Origin: Acidithiobacillus sp. YTS05
GTDB taxonomy: Bacteria > Pseudomonadota > Gammaproteobacteria > Acidithiobacillales > Acidithiobacillaceae
Assembly: GCF_024396695.1 (NCBI RefSeq)
Contig: NZ_CP094359.1
Coordinates: 806,001 to 870,000, forward strand
DNA: 64,000 nucleotides
Direction: 5' to 3'
The number at the start of each line of letters is the position of its first letter. Positions within the stretch are counted from its first letter, which is position 1. Below, in pieces: positions 36,747 through 45,772 of this stretch. Under the pieces are notes generated by a model, which did no database searches, was not told the origin of the DNA, and was given only the letters and a program-made list of their open reading frames with translations. Made by a program: the position numbers and the translations under genes.

Positions 36747-38195
36747 CTATTCGCCTTCTGGCGCGGCTACGGGTTCCGATGCCTGTTTGGGATTTCGTCG
36801 CCGCCGTCGCCGCCGTTTGCCGCGCTTGGCCTCGCCGGCGGGCAGGGGACCGAGCGGAGATTCGCTGTCCCGGTCCTCCTGGCGAGCCGCTTCGATGAGC
36901 TCTTTGCGGCCCTCGCTATCGGCATCCTGAAATTGCTGCCACCATTGCGCCAGGGCGCCAAGATCGGCACCGGCCTCGCAACGAAGCTGCAAAAAGTCGA
37001 AGGCCGCGCGGAAACGCGCATGGGCGAGCAGGGCATAAGGCCGCCGCCCGCCGCGACGATGAAACCGTGCCTGCAGGTCCCAGATTTCTCGGATCGTCAA
37101 GGTAAAGCGGCGCGGTATGGCAATCTGTCCACGATTTTCTTCCAGCACCGCACTGGCCGCCTGCTGCATGGCTACTACCTCAGGCTTGTCCTCCTGCATC
37201 AGTCGCTCTTGTTCCGCCACCAGCACTGGCCAGAGCATCGCGGCAAAGAGAAAGGCGGGATGCACGGATTTGCCGGCAGCCACCCGTGCATCGGTGTTGC
37301 GCAGAGAGAGTTGGATCAGTTCGCGGGCAATCCCTTCCTCGGCGCGCTCCAGCAGTTCCGCGAGTTGCGGAAAGAGGGCTGCGAAGAGCCCATAGCGCTG
37401 CAAGGCAGCCAGGCTTTGTTGGGCAAAGCCGGCAAGAAACAGCTTGCCAGTTTCTTCGTACAGGCGGGCTGGGGGCACCTCGCGCAGCAGCTCGCGGCAG
37501 GCGGGTATGGCGGACTCAATGGCGGGATCGAGTTGAAACCCAAGTTTGGCGGCAAATCGCGCCGCCCGGAGCATGCGCACCGGATCTTCGTGGAAGCGCT
37601 GTGCTGCTTCGCCGATCATGCGCAGGCGCTGTGCCTCGATATCGGCCCAGGCGCCCCAGAAATCGATGATGCTGCGGTCAGCGATATTGTAATACAGGGC
37701 GTTAGCGGTGAAGTCGCGGCGCTGTGCGTCTTCTTCCAGAGTACCGTAGACATTGTCGGCGAGAATCCGTCCACTGGCGCTCACGGTTTGCCCGTCGCTG
37801 TCACCACCGCGGAAGGTGGCTACCTCGATGATCTCCCGGCCGAATTGTACGTGTGCCAGGATGAAGCGCCGACCGATGAGGCGGGCATTGCGGCGAAAGA
37901 GCTTGCGCACTTCCTCTGGCCGGGCGTCGGTACAGACATCGAAATCCTTGGGCTCGCGGCCAAGCAGCAGGTCGCGCACGCTGCCACCCACCAGATAGGC
38001 CTGATAGCCAGCGCGATGCAGGCCATTCAAAACCTGCAGGGCGGCATCACTAATCTGGCGGCGGGAGATGTTGTGTTTCTCTCGCGCAATGACCTGCGCC
38101 CCGGCAGGCAAGGATGGCGTCTGCGCGACGGAAGCGGGCGGCGGCACGGCGTCTTCGGCTAACTGTGCCGCAATGAAGTTTTTCAGGGAGACCAA
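36747..38195 (-). CDS. pcnB: Poly(A) polymerase PcnB
   Basis: Adds 3' poly(A) tails that promote RNA decay. Core: YLVGGSVRDLLLGREPKDFDVCTDARPEEVRKLF, RRFILAHVQFGREIIEVATFRGG and the RRDFTANALYYN block, then a basic, arginine-rich C-terminus (GKRRRRRRRNPKQ) as in E. coli PcnB. No ATG is well placed; TTG at 38195 is the best in-frame candidate and gives 482 residues. A longer open frame runs back into the AbrB gene but is not credible. Start uncertain by several codons. Confidence 0.88.
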   Translation of the reverse strand: MVSLKNFIAAQLAEDAVPPPASVAQTPSLPAGAQVIAREKHNISRRQISDAALQVLNGLHRAGYQAYLVGGSVRDLLLGREPKDFDVCTDARPEEVRKLFRRNARLIGRRFILAHVQFGREIIEVATFRGGDSDGQTVSASGRILADNVYGTLEEDAQRRDFTANALYYNIADRSIIDFWGAWADIEAQRLRMIGEAAQRFHEDPVRMLRAARFAAKLGFQLDPAIESAIPACRELLREVPPARLYEETGKLFLAGFAQQSLAALQRYGLFAALFPQLAELLERAEEGIARELIQLSLRNTDARVAAGKSVHPAFLFAAMLWPVLVAEQERLMQEDKPEVVAMQQAASAVLEENRGQIAIPRRFTLTIREIWDLQARFHRRGGRRPYALLAHARFRAAFDFLQLRCEAGADLGALAQWWQQFQDADSEGRKELIEAARQEDRDSESPLGPLPAGEAKRGKRRRRRRRNPKQASEPVAAPEGE

Positions 38196-38287
38196 AGTAT
38201 GATTCCAGCCCTCCGGCGAATAGCGCGAACAGTGTATACGAAAAATCGGCAATATTCGAAATGATGAGCAGCGGGCGCCGCCCGAGT

Positions 38288-39349
38288 TTACTTGACCGTC
38301 CGCTCGCGTCGCAGGCGTTGTGCCAACGGCGGCATGATAATCAGCATCATGAGCAAGCGCGCGAGATGGGCGCCGAGCACAAAGAGCACATTGCCGTGGG
38401 CTGCCATACTGACGGCAACGGCGGCATAGAGCGCCCCCGGTGCGGTGGCCAGATAGCCATCGAGATCGCTCACTCCCACCAGTTGGGCAAGAAGGACTCC
38501 TAGCAGGGCGCAGAGCAGGTTCAGGACAACGATCAGCGCCAGGGCGTGCGGCAGAAGCCGCAAATAGGTGCGGATGCGCGCAAGCGATAGTTGTAACCCC
38601 GCCTGCCAGCCAATCAGCAGGTAGGCAAGGAGCAACAGACTGTGGGGCAATGCCGGGGTAGGACTGTTCTGGCTTGCCGTCAGCGTCAGACTGACGAAGA
38701 GCGGCCCCAGCAGATATGGCGTGGTGAGATGGATGCGTCTGGCAATCCACACGGCGGCGGCGGCACCAACCAGCAGGAGCACGGTGCCGGACCAGCTCGC
38801 GGGAGCGGCGTGCAAACGAGTGGCCTCCTGGACGGGATGGGAAAAGATCAATAACACGACCACGGGCAGACTGAGCATCACGAGCGCCACGCGCAGATAC
38901 TGCAGGATAGCCACCAAGCCGGTCTCTGCGCCGAGCTCGTGGGCAATGGCAGTGATGCCGGCTGCGCCGCCCGCGGTCATCCCCAATAATCCAGTGCTGC
39001 TGTCCACTTCTTGCCAGCGACTGAAGAGGACGCCGATCGCGAGGCTAAGAAGCAGGGTGGCTGCGCTGATGAGCAGGATTGGCGCCCAATGCTGCAGGAT
39101 GATTGCCATCGCCGGCTTGCTGAACAGCAAACCAATCTCCGATCCGAGCAAAACTTGCCCTAGGTGGGGAAAGGCCCGGGCATAGGGAACACTCGCCCAA
39201 CTGCTCAGCAGGATCCCGGCGAGCATGGCGGCAAAAAGAGGTGCAGCAGGGATGCCGAGGGCCTGGAACAGCCAGGATAGCGCCAGACTGGCAATCAGCA
39301 GGATGCCCCAGCGCAGAGCCGTCCGGATTTTGTTATTGCGAGAGTGCAT
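38288..39349 (-). CDS. AbrB-family membrane protein
   Basis: About 353 residues with roughly ten hydrophobic segments in two similar halves, the arrangement of AbrB/AidB-type ammonia monooxygenase-like membrane proteins (PF05145): LFAAMLAGILLSS, GTTAGGAAGITAIAHE-like MTAGGAAGITAIA, and ATAPGALYAAVAVSMAA. Transport role suspected, substrate unknown. ATG at 39349 has GGGAG 8 bases upstream, better than the ATG at 39364. Confidence 0.85.
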   Translation of the reverse strand: MHSRNNKIRTALRWGILLIASLALSWLFQALGIPAAPLFAAMLAGILLSSWASVPYARAFPHLGQVLLGSEIGLLFSKPAMAIILQHWAPILLISAATLLLSLAIGVLFSRWQEVDSSTGLLGMTAGGAAGITAIAHELGAETGLVAILQYLRVALVMLSLPVVVLLIFSHPVQEATRLHAAPASWSGTVLLLVGAAAAVWIARRIHLTTPYLLGPLFVSLTLTASQNSPTPALPHSLLLLAYLLIGWQAGLQLSLARIRTYLRLLPHALALIVVLNLLCALLGVLLAQLVGVSDLDGYLATAPGALYAAVAVSMAAHGNVLFVLGAHLARLLMMLIIMPPLAQRLRRERTVK

Positions 39350-39435
39350 CTGCGTGGCTCCCATGCGGGTGGAAAGCCGTCAAATCTAACAGGGCAATAC
39401 CACACCCGCCAGCGGCGGGAAGCAGGCCGCGCAAA

Positions 39436-39465
39436 TTGGCATTTTTTTCGCCCCGCAGCTATGAT
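39436..39465 (+). promoter_or_regulatory. guaB promoter
   Basis: TTGGCA (39436-39441) and TATGAT (39460-39465), 18 bases apart, each one or two mismatches from consensus. Transcription would start near 39472, giving a leader of about 58 bases. Confidence 0.6.
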
Positions 39466-39480
39466 TGCGTATGCCTGACG

Positions 39481-39516
39481 GGGCTGGGTGTGCAGCGATG
39501 CCCGGCCCTTTTCATT
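39481..39516 (+). promoter_or_regulatory. Terminator-like hairpin in the guaB leader
   Basis: GGGCTGGG (39481-39488) pairs with CCCGGCCC (39501-39508, one G-U pair) and is followed by TTTTCATTTT, just before the GAGGAG ribosome-binding site of guaB. It could attenuate guaBA expression. Confidence 0.5.
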
Positions 39517-39529
39517 TTGAGGAGCTCCG

Positions 39530-40996
39530 ATGCAACTGATTGGCGAAGCCCTGACTTTTGACGATGTTTTGCTCGTCCCCGCCCATTCGACCGTGCTGCC
39601 ACGCGATGTTCAGACTCGCACCCGCCTGAGTCGCAATCTGCAGATCAACATCCCTCTGCTGTCTGCCGCCATGGATACTGTCACCGAGGCGGCGATGGCC
39701 ATCTGCATGGCTCAGGAGGGTGGCATTGGCATCATTCACAAAAACATGAGCCCCGAGGCGCAGGCGGCGCAGGTCCGGCGGGTGAAGAAGTTCGAGGCAG
39801 GTGTCATCAAAGACCCCATCGTTACCGGTCCCGGTGCCACAATCCGCGAGGTTTTGCTGTTGATGGCCGGACACGGCATCTCTGGAGTTCCGGTGGTTGG
39901 CGAGGACGGCCGTTTGGAAGGAATCGTCACCAACCGCGATCTGCGCTTTGAGACGCGCATGGAAGCGCCGGTCAGCAGTGTCATGACCCCGCGCGAGCGC
40001 CTGGTGACGGTAGCCGAGGGCAGCAGTCTCGACACCACCAAGGATCTTCTGCACAAACACCGCATCGAAAAAATCCTCGTGATCAATGACCGCTTTGAGC
40101 TGCGCGGGCTGATCACCGTCAAGGATATCAGCAAAGCCACCGCCCATCCCAATGCCTGTCGCGACAGTCTGGGGCGCCTGCTGGTGGGAGCGGCGGTCGG
40201 GGTCGGCGCGGGCACCGACGAGCGCGTCGAGCGTCTGGTCGAGGCCGGGGTGGATCTGATCATTGTCGATACTGCCCATGGCCATAGCCAGGGCGTACTC
40301 GACCGGGTCACCTGGGTAAAAAAACATTTCCCCTCGGTCGAGGTGATTGGCGGCAACATCGCCACGGCGGAGGCGGCGAAGGCCCTGGTCGATGCCGGCG
40401 CGGACGGTGTCAAGGTCGGCATCGGGCCGGGTTCCATCTGCACCACGCGCATGGTGGCCGGGGTGGGCGTGCCGCAGGTCACCGCCATCAGTAATGTCGC
40501 GGAAGCCCTGGCAGGCACCGACGTACCCTTGGTGGCCGATGGTGGCGTGCGCTTTTCTGGCGATTTCGCCAAGGCCTTGGCGGCGGGTGCGCACACGGTC
40601 ATGGTCGGCGGCCTGCTGGCCGGTACCGATGAGGCCCCGGGCGAGATCGAGCTCTATCAGGGGCGCAGCTTCAAGGCGTATCGTGGTATGGGCTCCCTGG
40701 GTGCGATGCAGCAGGGCTCGGCCGATCGCTATTTTCAGGATACCAGCAGTCCCGAGGCCCCCAAGCTGGTGCCCGAGGGCGTCGAGGGACGGGTGCCTTA
40801 CAAGGGGCCCGCGGCCCAGGTCATCCACCAGCTTCTGGGGGGATTGCGCTCCAGCATGGGCTATCTCGGTGCCGCCGATCTGGCACAGCTCGCGCGCGAC
40901 GCGAAATTCATCAAGATCACCCAGGCCGGCGTGCGCGAAAGCCATGTCCACGACGTGCACATCACCAAAGAAGCTCCCAACTACCGGGTGGAGTGA
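39530..40996 (+). CDS. guaB: IMP dehydrogenase
   Basis: NAD-dependent enzyme converting IMP to XMP, the gateway to GMP. Barrel motifs [14 protein letters not shown] and [18 protein letters not shown] (catalytic Cys in the middle), two CBS domains between about residues 95-205, and [12 protein letters not shown] near the mobile flap. 488 residues, standard. GAGGAG lies 7 bases before the ATG. Followed by guaA. Confidence 0.98.
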   Translation: MQLIGEALTFDDVLLVPAHSTVLPRDVQTRTRLSRNLQINIPLLSAAMDTVTEAAMAICMAQEGGIGIIHKNMSPEAQAAQVRRVKKFEAGVIKDPIVTGPGATIREVLLLMAGHGISGVPVVGEDGRLEGIVTNRDLRFETRMEAPVSSVMTPRERLVTVAEGSSLDTTKDLLHKHRIEKILVINDRFELRGLITVKDISKATAHPNACRDSLGRLLVGAAVGVGAGTDERVERLVEAGVDLIIVDTAHGHSQGVLDRVTWVKKHFPSVEVIGGNIATAEAAKALVDAGADGVKVGIGPGSICTTRMVAGVGVPQVTAISNVAEALAGTDVPLVADGGVRFSGDFAKALAAGAHTVMVGGLLAGTDEAPGEIELYQGRSFKAYRGMGSLGAMQQGSADRYFQDTSSPEAPKLVPEGVEGRVPYKGPAAQVIHQLLGGLRSSMGYLGAADLAQLARDAKFIKITQAGVRESHVHDVHITKEAPNYRVE

Positions 40997-41004
40997 TCGC
41001 CTCC

Positions 41005-42612
41005 ATGAGTGAAGAACGTATCCTGATCCTGGATTTTGGTTCCCAGGTCACCCAGCTCATCGCCCGGCGCGTGCGCGAGGTGCATGTCTATTGCGAAATC
41101 CATCCCTGCGATGTCAGTGACGACTTTGTGCGTGACTTTGCGCCCAAGGGCATCATCCTCTCCGGAAGTCATGGCAGCACCTACGAAGACCATGAATTGC
41201 GGGCCCCGCAGGCAGTCTGGGAGATCGGGGTGCCGGTGCTGGGTATCTGCTATGGCATGCAGACCATGGCGGCGCAATTGGGTGGCACGGTGAGCTGGTC
41301 GGACCATCAGGAGTTCGGCTATGCGGAGGTCCGCGCCCGCGGCCATACCCGACTTTTGCAAGGCATCGAAGACTTTCAGACGCCGGAAGGCTACGGCATG
41401 CTCAAGGTCTGGATGAGTCACGGTGATCAAGTCACGGCGCTGCCGCCGGGATTCAAGCTGATGGCCAGCACTGCCAGTTGCCCCATTGCCGGAATGGCGG
41501 ATGAGGAGCGCGGCTATTATGGGGTACAGTTTCACCCCGAAGTCACCCATACGCTGCAGGGAAGGGCGCTGCTGCGCCGCTTTGTGCACGAAATTTGCGG
41601 TTGCTCCGGTGATTGGGTGATGGGCGACTATGTGGCCGAGGCCGTGACACGGATCCGCGAGCAGGTCGGCGCGGAAGAGGTCATCCTCGGCCTGTCTGGT
41701 GGTGTCGATTCCAGCGTGGCCGCCGCCCTGATCCACCGCGCCATCGGCGACCAGCTTACCTGCGTTTTCGTCGATCACGGGCTGCTGCGTCTAAACGAAG
41801 CGGACATGGTCATGGAAATGTTCGCGGGCAAGCTGCACGCCAAGGTATTACGGGTGGATGCCAGCGAGCTTTTTTTGCGCGAACTCGCAGGCGTTATCGA
41901 CCCGGAACAGAAGCGCAAGATCATTGGCCGTCTCTTTGTCGATGTCTTCAAGGCCGAGGCCGAGAAACTCAAGGCCGCCCGTCCCGGCCATCGTGGCGTC
42001 CGCTTTCTGGCGCAGGGGACGATCTACCCCGATGTCATCGAATCGGGGGGCGCCAAGAGCAAGAAGGCCGTCACCATCAAGAGCCACCATAATGTTGGCG
42101 GTTTGCCGGAGCAACTCGGGTTGCAACTGCTCGAACCCCTGCGCGAGCTATTCAAGGATGAGGTCCGGGAGCTGGGCGTGGTCCTTGGCCTGCCGCGGGA
42201 AATGGTCTATCGCCATCCCTTTCCGGGCCCCGGCCTGGGAGTACGTATCCTTGGTGAAGTGAAAAAAGAATACGCTGACCTGCTGCGTCGCGCGGACGCC
42301 ATCTTCATCGAAGAACTACGGGCCAGCATTGACCCCGAAAGCGGCGAAAGTTGGTATGACCTCACCAGTCAGGCCTTTGCTGTCTTCCTGCCGGTAAAAA
42401 GCGTTGGTGTGATGGGCGATGGTCGCACCTACGACTACGTGGTAGCCCTGCGCGCCGTGCAGACCAGCGACTTCATGACCGCCGACTGGGCCGAACTACC
42501 CTACGCTCTGCTCAAGAAGGTGTCCTCGCGCATCATCAATGAGGTGCGCGGCATCAACCGCGTCACCTACGATGTTAGCTCCAAGCCGCCAGCCACCATC
42601 GAGTGGGAGTGA
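41005..42612 (+). CDS. guaA: GMP synthase (glutamine-hydrolysing)
   Basis: Amidates XMP to GMP. N-terminal class I glutamine amidotransferase with nucleophile in GICYGMQ and HPEVTH, PP-loop ATP site [12 protein letters not shown] near residue 230, and C-terminal dimer domain with [27 protein letters not shown]. The ATG at 41005 begins at the family N-terminus (535 residues); a GTG at 40993 overlapping guaB is the alternative. Cotranscribed with guaB. Confidence 0.97.
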   Translation: MSEERILILDFGSQVTQLIARRVREVHVYCEIHPCDVSDDFVRDFAPKGIILSGSHGSTYEDHELRAPQAVWEIGVPVLGICYGMQTMAAQLGGTVSWSDHQEFGYAEVRARGHTRLLQGIEDFQTPEGYGMLKVWMSHGDQVTALPPGFKLMASTASCPIAGMADEERGYYGVQFHPEVTHTLQGRALLRRFVHEICGCSGDWVMGDYVAEAVTRIREQVGAEEVILGLSGGVDSSVAAALIHRAIGDQLTCVFVDHGLLRLNEADMVMEMFAGKLHAKVLRVDASELFLRELAGVIDPEQKRKIIGRLFVDVFKAEAEKLKAARPGHRGVRFLAQGTIYPDVIESGGAKSKKAVTIKSHHNVGGLPEQLGLQLLEPLRELFKDEVRELGVVLGLPREMVYRHPFPGPGLGVRILGEVKKEYADLLRRADAIFIEELRASIDPESGESWYDLTSQAFAVFLPVKSVGVMGDGRTYDYVVALRAVQTSDFMTADWAELPYALLKKVSSRIINEVRGINRVTYDVSSKPPATIEWE

Positions 42613-42678
42613 TTCGCCTGCACGAACTGGACTGCCGATGCTGGCCAGGCTAGACTAACTTTGTGTGATTCGGAGGAC

Positions 42679-42927
42679 ATGATGCAATCTTTCAACATGT
42701 TGCAGGCCAAGTCATCGCTATCCCGCCTCGTGGAAGCTATCGAACAGGGCAAGGAGCGCGAGATCATCATTGCCCGCAATGGCCGCCCGGCTGCCAAGTT
42801 GGTGCCCGTGGATTCCGTCCAGGCGGGTAAGCGCATCGGTGTCGCCAAGGGTAAGTTCGAGGTGCCCGACAGTATCGATGCCCATAATGAAGAAATCGAG
42901 CGCCTATTCCTGGGCGGTCGATCTTGA
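42679..42927 (+). CDS. Phd/YefM-type antitoxin
   Basis: 82 residues with the prevent-host-death pattern: FNMLQAKSSLSRLVEAIEQGKEREIIIARNGRPAAKLVPVD, a DNA-binding N-terminal fold followed by a short toxin-neutralising tail. GGAGGAC precedes the ATG. Its stop overlaps the TTG start of the damaged PIN toxin, the standard antitoxin-toxin coupling. It may persist as an orphan regulator now that its partner is broken. Confidence 0.87.
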   Translation: MMQSFNMLQAKSSLSRLVEAIEQGKEREIIIARNGRPAAKLVPVDSVQAGKRIGVAKGKFEVPDSIDAHNEEIERLFLGGRS

Positions 42928-43110
42928 ACCTCCTTCTCGATACCCATGTCGCCCTCGGGGGCCATCACCGACAGCCCTAAGCTGCAGAAAAGGGCACGCG
43001 AACTGATCGAGTCGCCAAGGTCGTCGGTCTGGATCAGCGCCGCGACGGTTTGGGAAATCGCCATGAGGAGGCCTTGCGCTGATTTGGCGTCAGCGATGTC
43101 CTGGGATCGT
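42924..43110 (+). pseudogene. Frameshifted PIN-domain (VapC-type) toxin remnant
   Basis: Starts TTG in the antitoxin stop and reads LNLLLDTHVAL, the conserved first strand of PIN toxins with its catalytic Asp. At about 42955 a run of five G shifts the frame; the next frame continues GAITDSPKLQKRARELI and SVWISAATVWEIAMR, which is clearly the same protein. After that homology fades. The nuclease is therefore truncated and inactive unless the run of G is misread. Confidence 0.8.
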
Positions 43111-43113
43111 CCC

Positions 43114-43353
43114 TCAGTCGCCGGTCATACCGGCAACGGCGCCATTTTGTGCGTATTGACAGGACATGGTTGTGTTTCGCTCCGGTTTTTCTTGGCACCA
43201 GGCCAGTTCCTTGGCCGTTTCCTTGGGATGCTGTTCATACCAGGCCTGATCTTTTCCGCCATAGGGACCCTCACGAAAAAACATGGGTAGGACAGCCAGG
43301 ACCAATACTACCAGAATGATGGCGAGATACACCCACTTCTTCATTTCCTGCAC
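43114..43353 (-). CDS. Small membrane-anchored EexN-like protein
   Basis: 79 residues (76 from a second start at 43344). One N-terminal membrane helix (WVYLAIILVVLVLAVLPMFF) and a short exported part with WYEQHPKETAKELAWCQ and a second Cys followed by NG, similar to the Tyr-x-x-His-Pro-Glu...Cys pattern of EexN-type entry-exclusion lipoproteins of conjugative elements. It lacks a lipobox. The likeness is weak-to-moderate and no conjugation genes are near. Confidence 0.55.
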   Translation of the reverse strand: MQEMKKWVYLAIILVVLVLAVLPMFFREGPYGGKDQAWYEQHPKETAKELAWCQEKPERNTTMSCQYAQNGAVAGMTGD

Positions 43354-43494
43354 CTCTCTTTGTTAAGGGTATCGTACTGGATCACTGCGCGTGCGGAAAG
43401 GAACCGGCAACTGCCTGGCCGTCCACCTGTCGATATTGCTGGTAGATCAAGCTGGTCGTAGACTCTCCCCCAGGGATGAAAAAACGAGGTTTTC

Positions 43495-44388
43495 ATGCGC
43501 CGCAAATCGCTACATTTCGCCGGGTTATTGCTCTTTGGACTCTGTACCCCTCTTCCTTCGTTGGCAATCGATTGCCCACAGCGGACTCTCTCCCAGACTC
43601 CCGCCCATTTCGGACCCTGGCCGGGTCCGCAGTTCTTGCGTATTGTTCAGAAGCCCGGTAGCTATGGTACCTGTGATGCGGTTGCCGAGATTATCGCAGG
43701 AGGCGAGCTGAAGGCCTCCTACATGGAGACGGCGCAGAATAGCATTACCGGTACAGCCGCCTACGATTTTAAAATACTGCATCTGATCCCTGGTTCTTAT
43801 GAACAATTGGCTACCTACGGTTGGTCCACAGGAGGGGATGCAGGCGGTAGCAGTTATGCTATCTATAGTTATCGTGATGGCGCTATGCGGCGAGCATTTT
43901 CTGCCAGCGAGATGGATGGAACAATTTCCGTTCAGATTCGGGACGGGATACTGACGCTTGCTGGTTTTCGCAGCACGAAGTGTATGGCCTGCGGATATAG
44001 TGCGAGTGCGAGCTGGCGGTGGAACCAAGAGTTCGGCGGATGGGAATTGTTACCTGGGCCCAAGGCCGAAGACTTTGCCAGATATCTAAATGCTCCAGAT
44101 CTCGTGGAGAACAATGGGAAAGGAAACTTGCACGGTCAGGCGCTGCAGGAATATAACGAAGTTACCCGGCAATTGACTGAGCGCTACGATGTCCTGATGC
44201 ATCAGGCAAATCTTGCGCAGAAACAAAAAATCAGATCATCAGAAATCCAGTGGATTATTGAGAAGCGGAAGCACTGCGGTGAGAGTCGAGAGGCACTCCA
44301 GCCTGGGCAAGGACTTTCCTTGCAGTGCTTGATCTCTCAAACTCGTAGTCGGCTGATGATTCTCTCTTCAGGATTAAACGGGTGGTAA
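43495..44388 (+). CDS. Secreted protein with LprI-like C-terminal domain
   Basis: 297 residues. A signal peptide (LHFAGLLLFGLCTPLPSLA) leads to a periplasmic chain with a Cys-rich middle (STKCMACGYSASASW). The C-terminal 100 residues match the LprI/DUF1311 pattern: a helical RQLTERYDVLMHQA, then SEIQWIIEKRKHCGE and CLISQTRSRLMIL. LprI-like domains inhibit lysozyme in some bacteria; here this is by pattern only. Its end overlaps the integron integrase remnant on the other strand. Confidence 0.65.
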   Translation: MRRKSLHFAGLLLFGLCTPLPSLAIDCPQRTLSQTPAHFGPWPGPQFLRIVQKPGSYGTCDAVAEIIAGGELKASYMETAQNSITGTAAYDFKILHLIPGSYEQLATYGWSTGGDAGGSSYAIYSYRDGAMRRAFSASEMDGTISVQIRDGILTLAGFRSTKCMACGYSASASWRWNQEFGGWELLPGPKAEDFARYLNAPDLVENNGKGNLHGQALQEYNEVTRQLTERYDVLMHQANLAQKQKIRSSEIQWIIEKRKHCGESREALQPGQGLSLQCLISQTRSRLMILSSGLNGW

Positions 44389-44703
44389 AATGATCGAATC
44401 GCGTAACCTGCTGTCTTTATTTTTCCAGAAAAGCATCAAAAAATTTCTTGTGGTCTTCGGAGATAGCTCGTGGAAACAAGGTGTTCTGATGATTATTTGC
44501 AATATTTGAGAATGGTGGAGCGTCTGCAGCGCCCACAAAATGAACCGGCACACCCAGTCTGTATACGCTTCTTCCGCGCGAATGCTGTGGTGCAATGCCC
44601 TGATCCGAGCATGCATCTGGTCCAGGAGTTTGGGCGGGACGTTGGGGGTGACGTGGCTGGATTCCATCCGTGGAGTTTTAGGCTGCCCTAAATGTATTGG
44701 CAA
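44374..44703 (-). pseudogene. Truncated integron-integrase (IntI-like) remnant
   Basis: The beginning reads VPPKLLDQMHARIRALHHSI and RAEEAYTDWVCRFIL, closely following the N-terminal core-binding region of integron integrases (LLDQ..ERIR..HYS.RTE.AYV.W). From about 44540 the frame degenerates; an alternative frame nearby reads GRCRRS and, further on, EIFDAFLEK, which resembles the EVEAFL segment. The catalytic R-H-R-Y half is missing. Likely start ATG at 44667. It points away from the cassettes that begin 93 bases upstream, as intI does in integrons. Confidence 0.72.
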
Positions 44704-44801
44704 GGACTACAAAGGCAGTTAGAACAGGATGATGGAGTCCTCTCCTATTGCGTTGGTAAATCATGCTATGGTAGGGTTTTATAGTCTAAGTGACGTTGGG
44801 C
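44704..44801 (+). other. Putative attI region
   Basis: Noncoding DNA between the intI remnant and cassette 1. It ends in GTTGGGC (44795-44801), the core site where cassette 1 joins. No attC-type inverted structure is found here, as expected for attI. Confidence 0.5.
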
Positions 44802-44807
44802 GTCTCA

Positions 44808-45662
44808 ATGAGTGCGGATATTGAGTTCTTTGCCTTCGTTCTAATGCCGTTCGACAAGTCATTCGACGACATCTATAAGCTCGGGATAAAGGAAACAGCC
44901 ATAGCTCTTGGAATCCTTGCTGAGCGGGTCGACGAGCAAAATTTTTCGGAAGGAATTCTCGAGCGAATATATCGCCAAATTGAATTCGCCGATCTGATAG
45001 TCGCCGACATGACGGGGCAGAACCCAAACGTCTTCTATGAAGTTGGATTTGCTCACGCGAAGGGAAAACTCTGCATTCTCCTCACGCAACGAGCTGATGA
45101 TATTCCATTTGACCTCAAGCATCATCGGCACATCGTTTATGGAAGCTCAATTGGCCGACTTAGAAGCCTGCTCGCCGAAGAAATGGCCTGGGCCAAGGAC
45201 CAAGTAGAGACAATCCGCTCGAGCAGGATAAAGGCCACCCTAAAAGACGCAAGTGGTTTGCTCGAAAAGACGAAATTTATCGCGTGGGGTACTGTCGATT
45301 TCAAGATCGATCTTCATAACGAAACATCAAACACTTCTGCAGAAATTGACGCGATCTACTTCTACTCGAACAAGGGTTGGACGCTCAAGCAAGATGGAAA
45401 GGAATGTCCCTCCACAGACTCAGACCTTCCAGATTTCCCTGCCCGTCACTTTCTTACACCACCTGTTCGTCGCCTGAACAAGAACTCCTGGGCTCAGTTG
45501 AAGTTCTCGGCGAGGCGAGTTCTTGCGACCGTGCTCAAGGGCGAAGAGCTAAAGGACTCGTATCGAGTCTCTGGAAGATCCATCATTCGTTTGGTGACTG
45601 TCGAAGGAAACTTCGACTATGAATTTCCGCTCGATGTGGCGCTTGATGAAATACCGTTCTAG
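44808..45662 (+). CDS. Cassette 1 protein: nucleoside 2-deoxyribosyltransferase/TIR-like
   Basis: 284 residues. The N-terminal half has FAFVLMPFDKSFDDIY and ADLIVADMTGQNPNVFYEVGFAHAKGK, with D67 and E78 matching the catalytic region of nucleoside 2-deoxyribosyltransferase-like and TIR-like Rossmann enzymes. Such domains cleave N-glycosidic bonds, including NAD+ in some anti-phage systems; others are sensors. The C-terminal half (about 115-284) is unfamiliar and strand-rich. The gene starts 7 bases inside the cassette with no ribosome-binding site, so expression would depend on an outside promoter. Confidence 0.75.
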   Translation: MSADIEFFAFVLMPFDKSFDDIYKLGIKETAIALGILAERVDEQNFSEGILERIYRQIEFADLIVADMTGQNPNVFYEVGFAHAKGKLCILLTQRADDIPFDLKHHRHIVYGSSIGRLRSLLAEEMAWAKDQVETIRSSRIKATLKDASGLLEKTKFIAWGTVDFKIDLHNETSNTSAEIDAIYFYSNKGWTLKQDGKECPSTDSDLPDFPARHFLTPPVRRLNKNSWAQLKFSARRVLATVLKGEELKDSYRVSGRSIIRLVTVEGNFDYEFPLDVALDEIPF

Positions 45663-45664
45663 AT

Positions 45665-45742
45665 GCCCAACCCTGCGCCCAACACGGACGCCCTACATGC
45701 CGCTTTGCGGCATTTCGGGCTCCGGTTAGCTACACGTTGGAC
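45665..45742 (+). repeat. attC recombination site of cassette 1
   Basis: R'' GCCCAAC (45665-45671), R' GTTGGAC (45736-45742), 78 bp overall. The centre folds as ATGCCGC/GCGGCAT with an outer GCCC/GGGC pair; AACACGGACGCCC opposes GGGCTCCGGTT as L boxes. Cleavage would fall after G45736. Confidence 0.82.
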
Positions 45743-45772
45743 GGCGTGCGAAGCGGCCTCGCGAGGAGGGGT

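Noticed and set aside
38196..38750. N-terminal extension of PcnB by about 185 codons
   Set aside because: It overlaps the AbrB gene on the same strand and encodes a low-complexity Arg/His/Pro-rich sequence unlike PcnB proteins.
43114..43353. Conjugative-element entry-exclusion lipoprotein as proof of an ICE
   Set aside because: No lipobox and no mating or relaxase genes nearby; only a weak pattern match.
44704..44801. A third attC site before cassette 1
   Set aside because: No R'' box (RYYYAAC) pairing with GTTGGGC and no inverted arms; more like attI.
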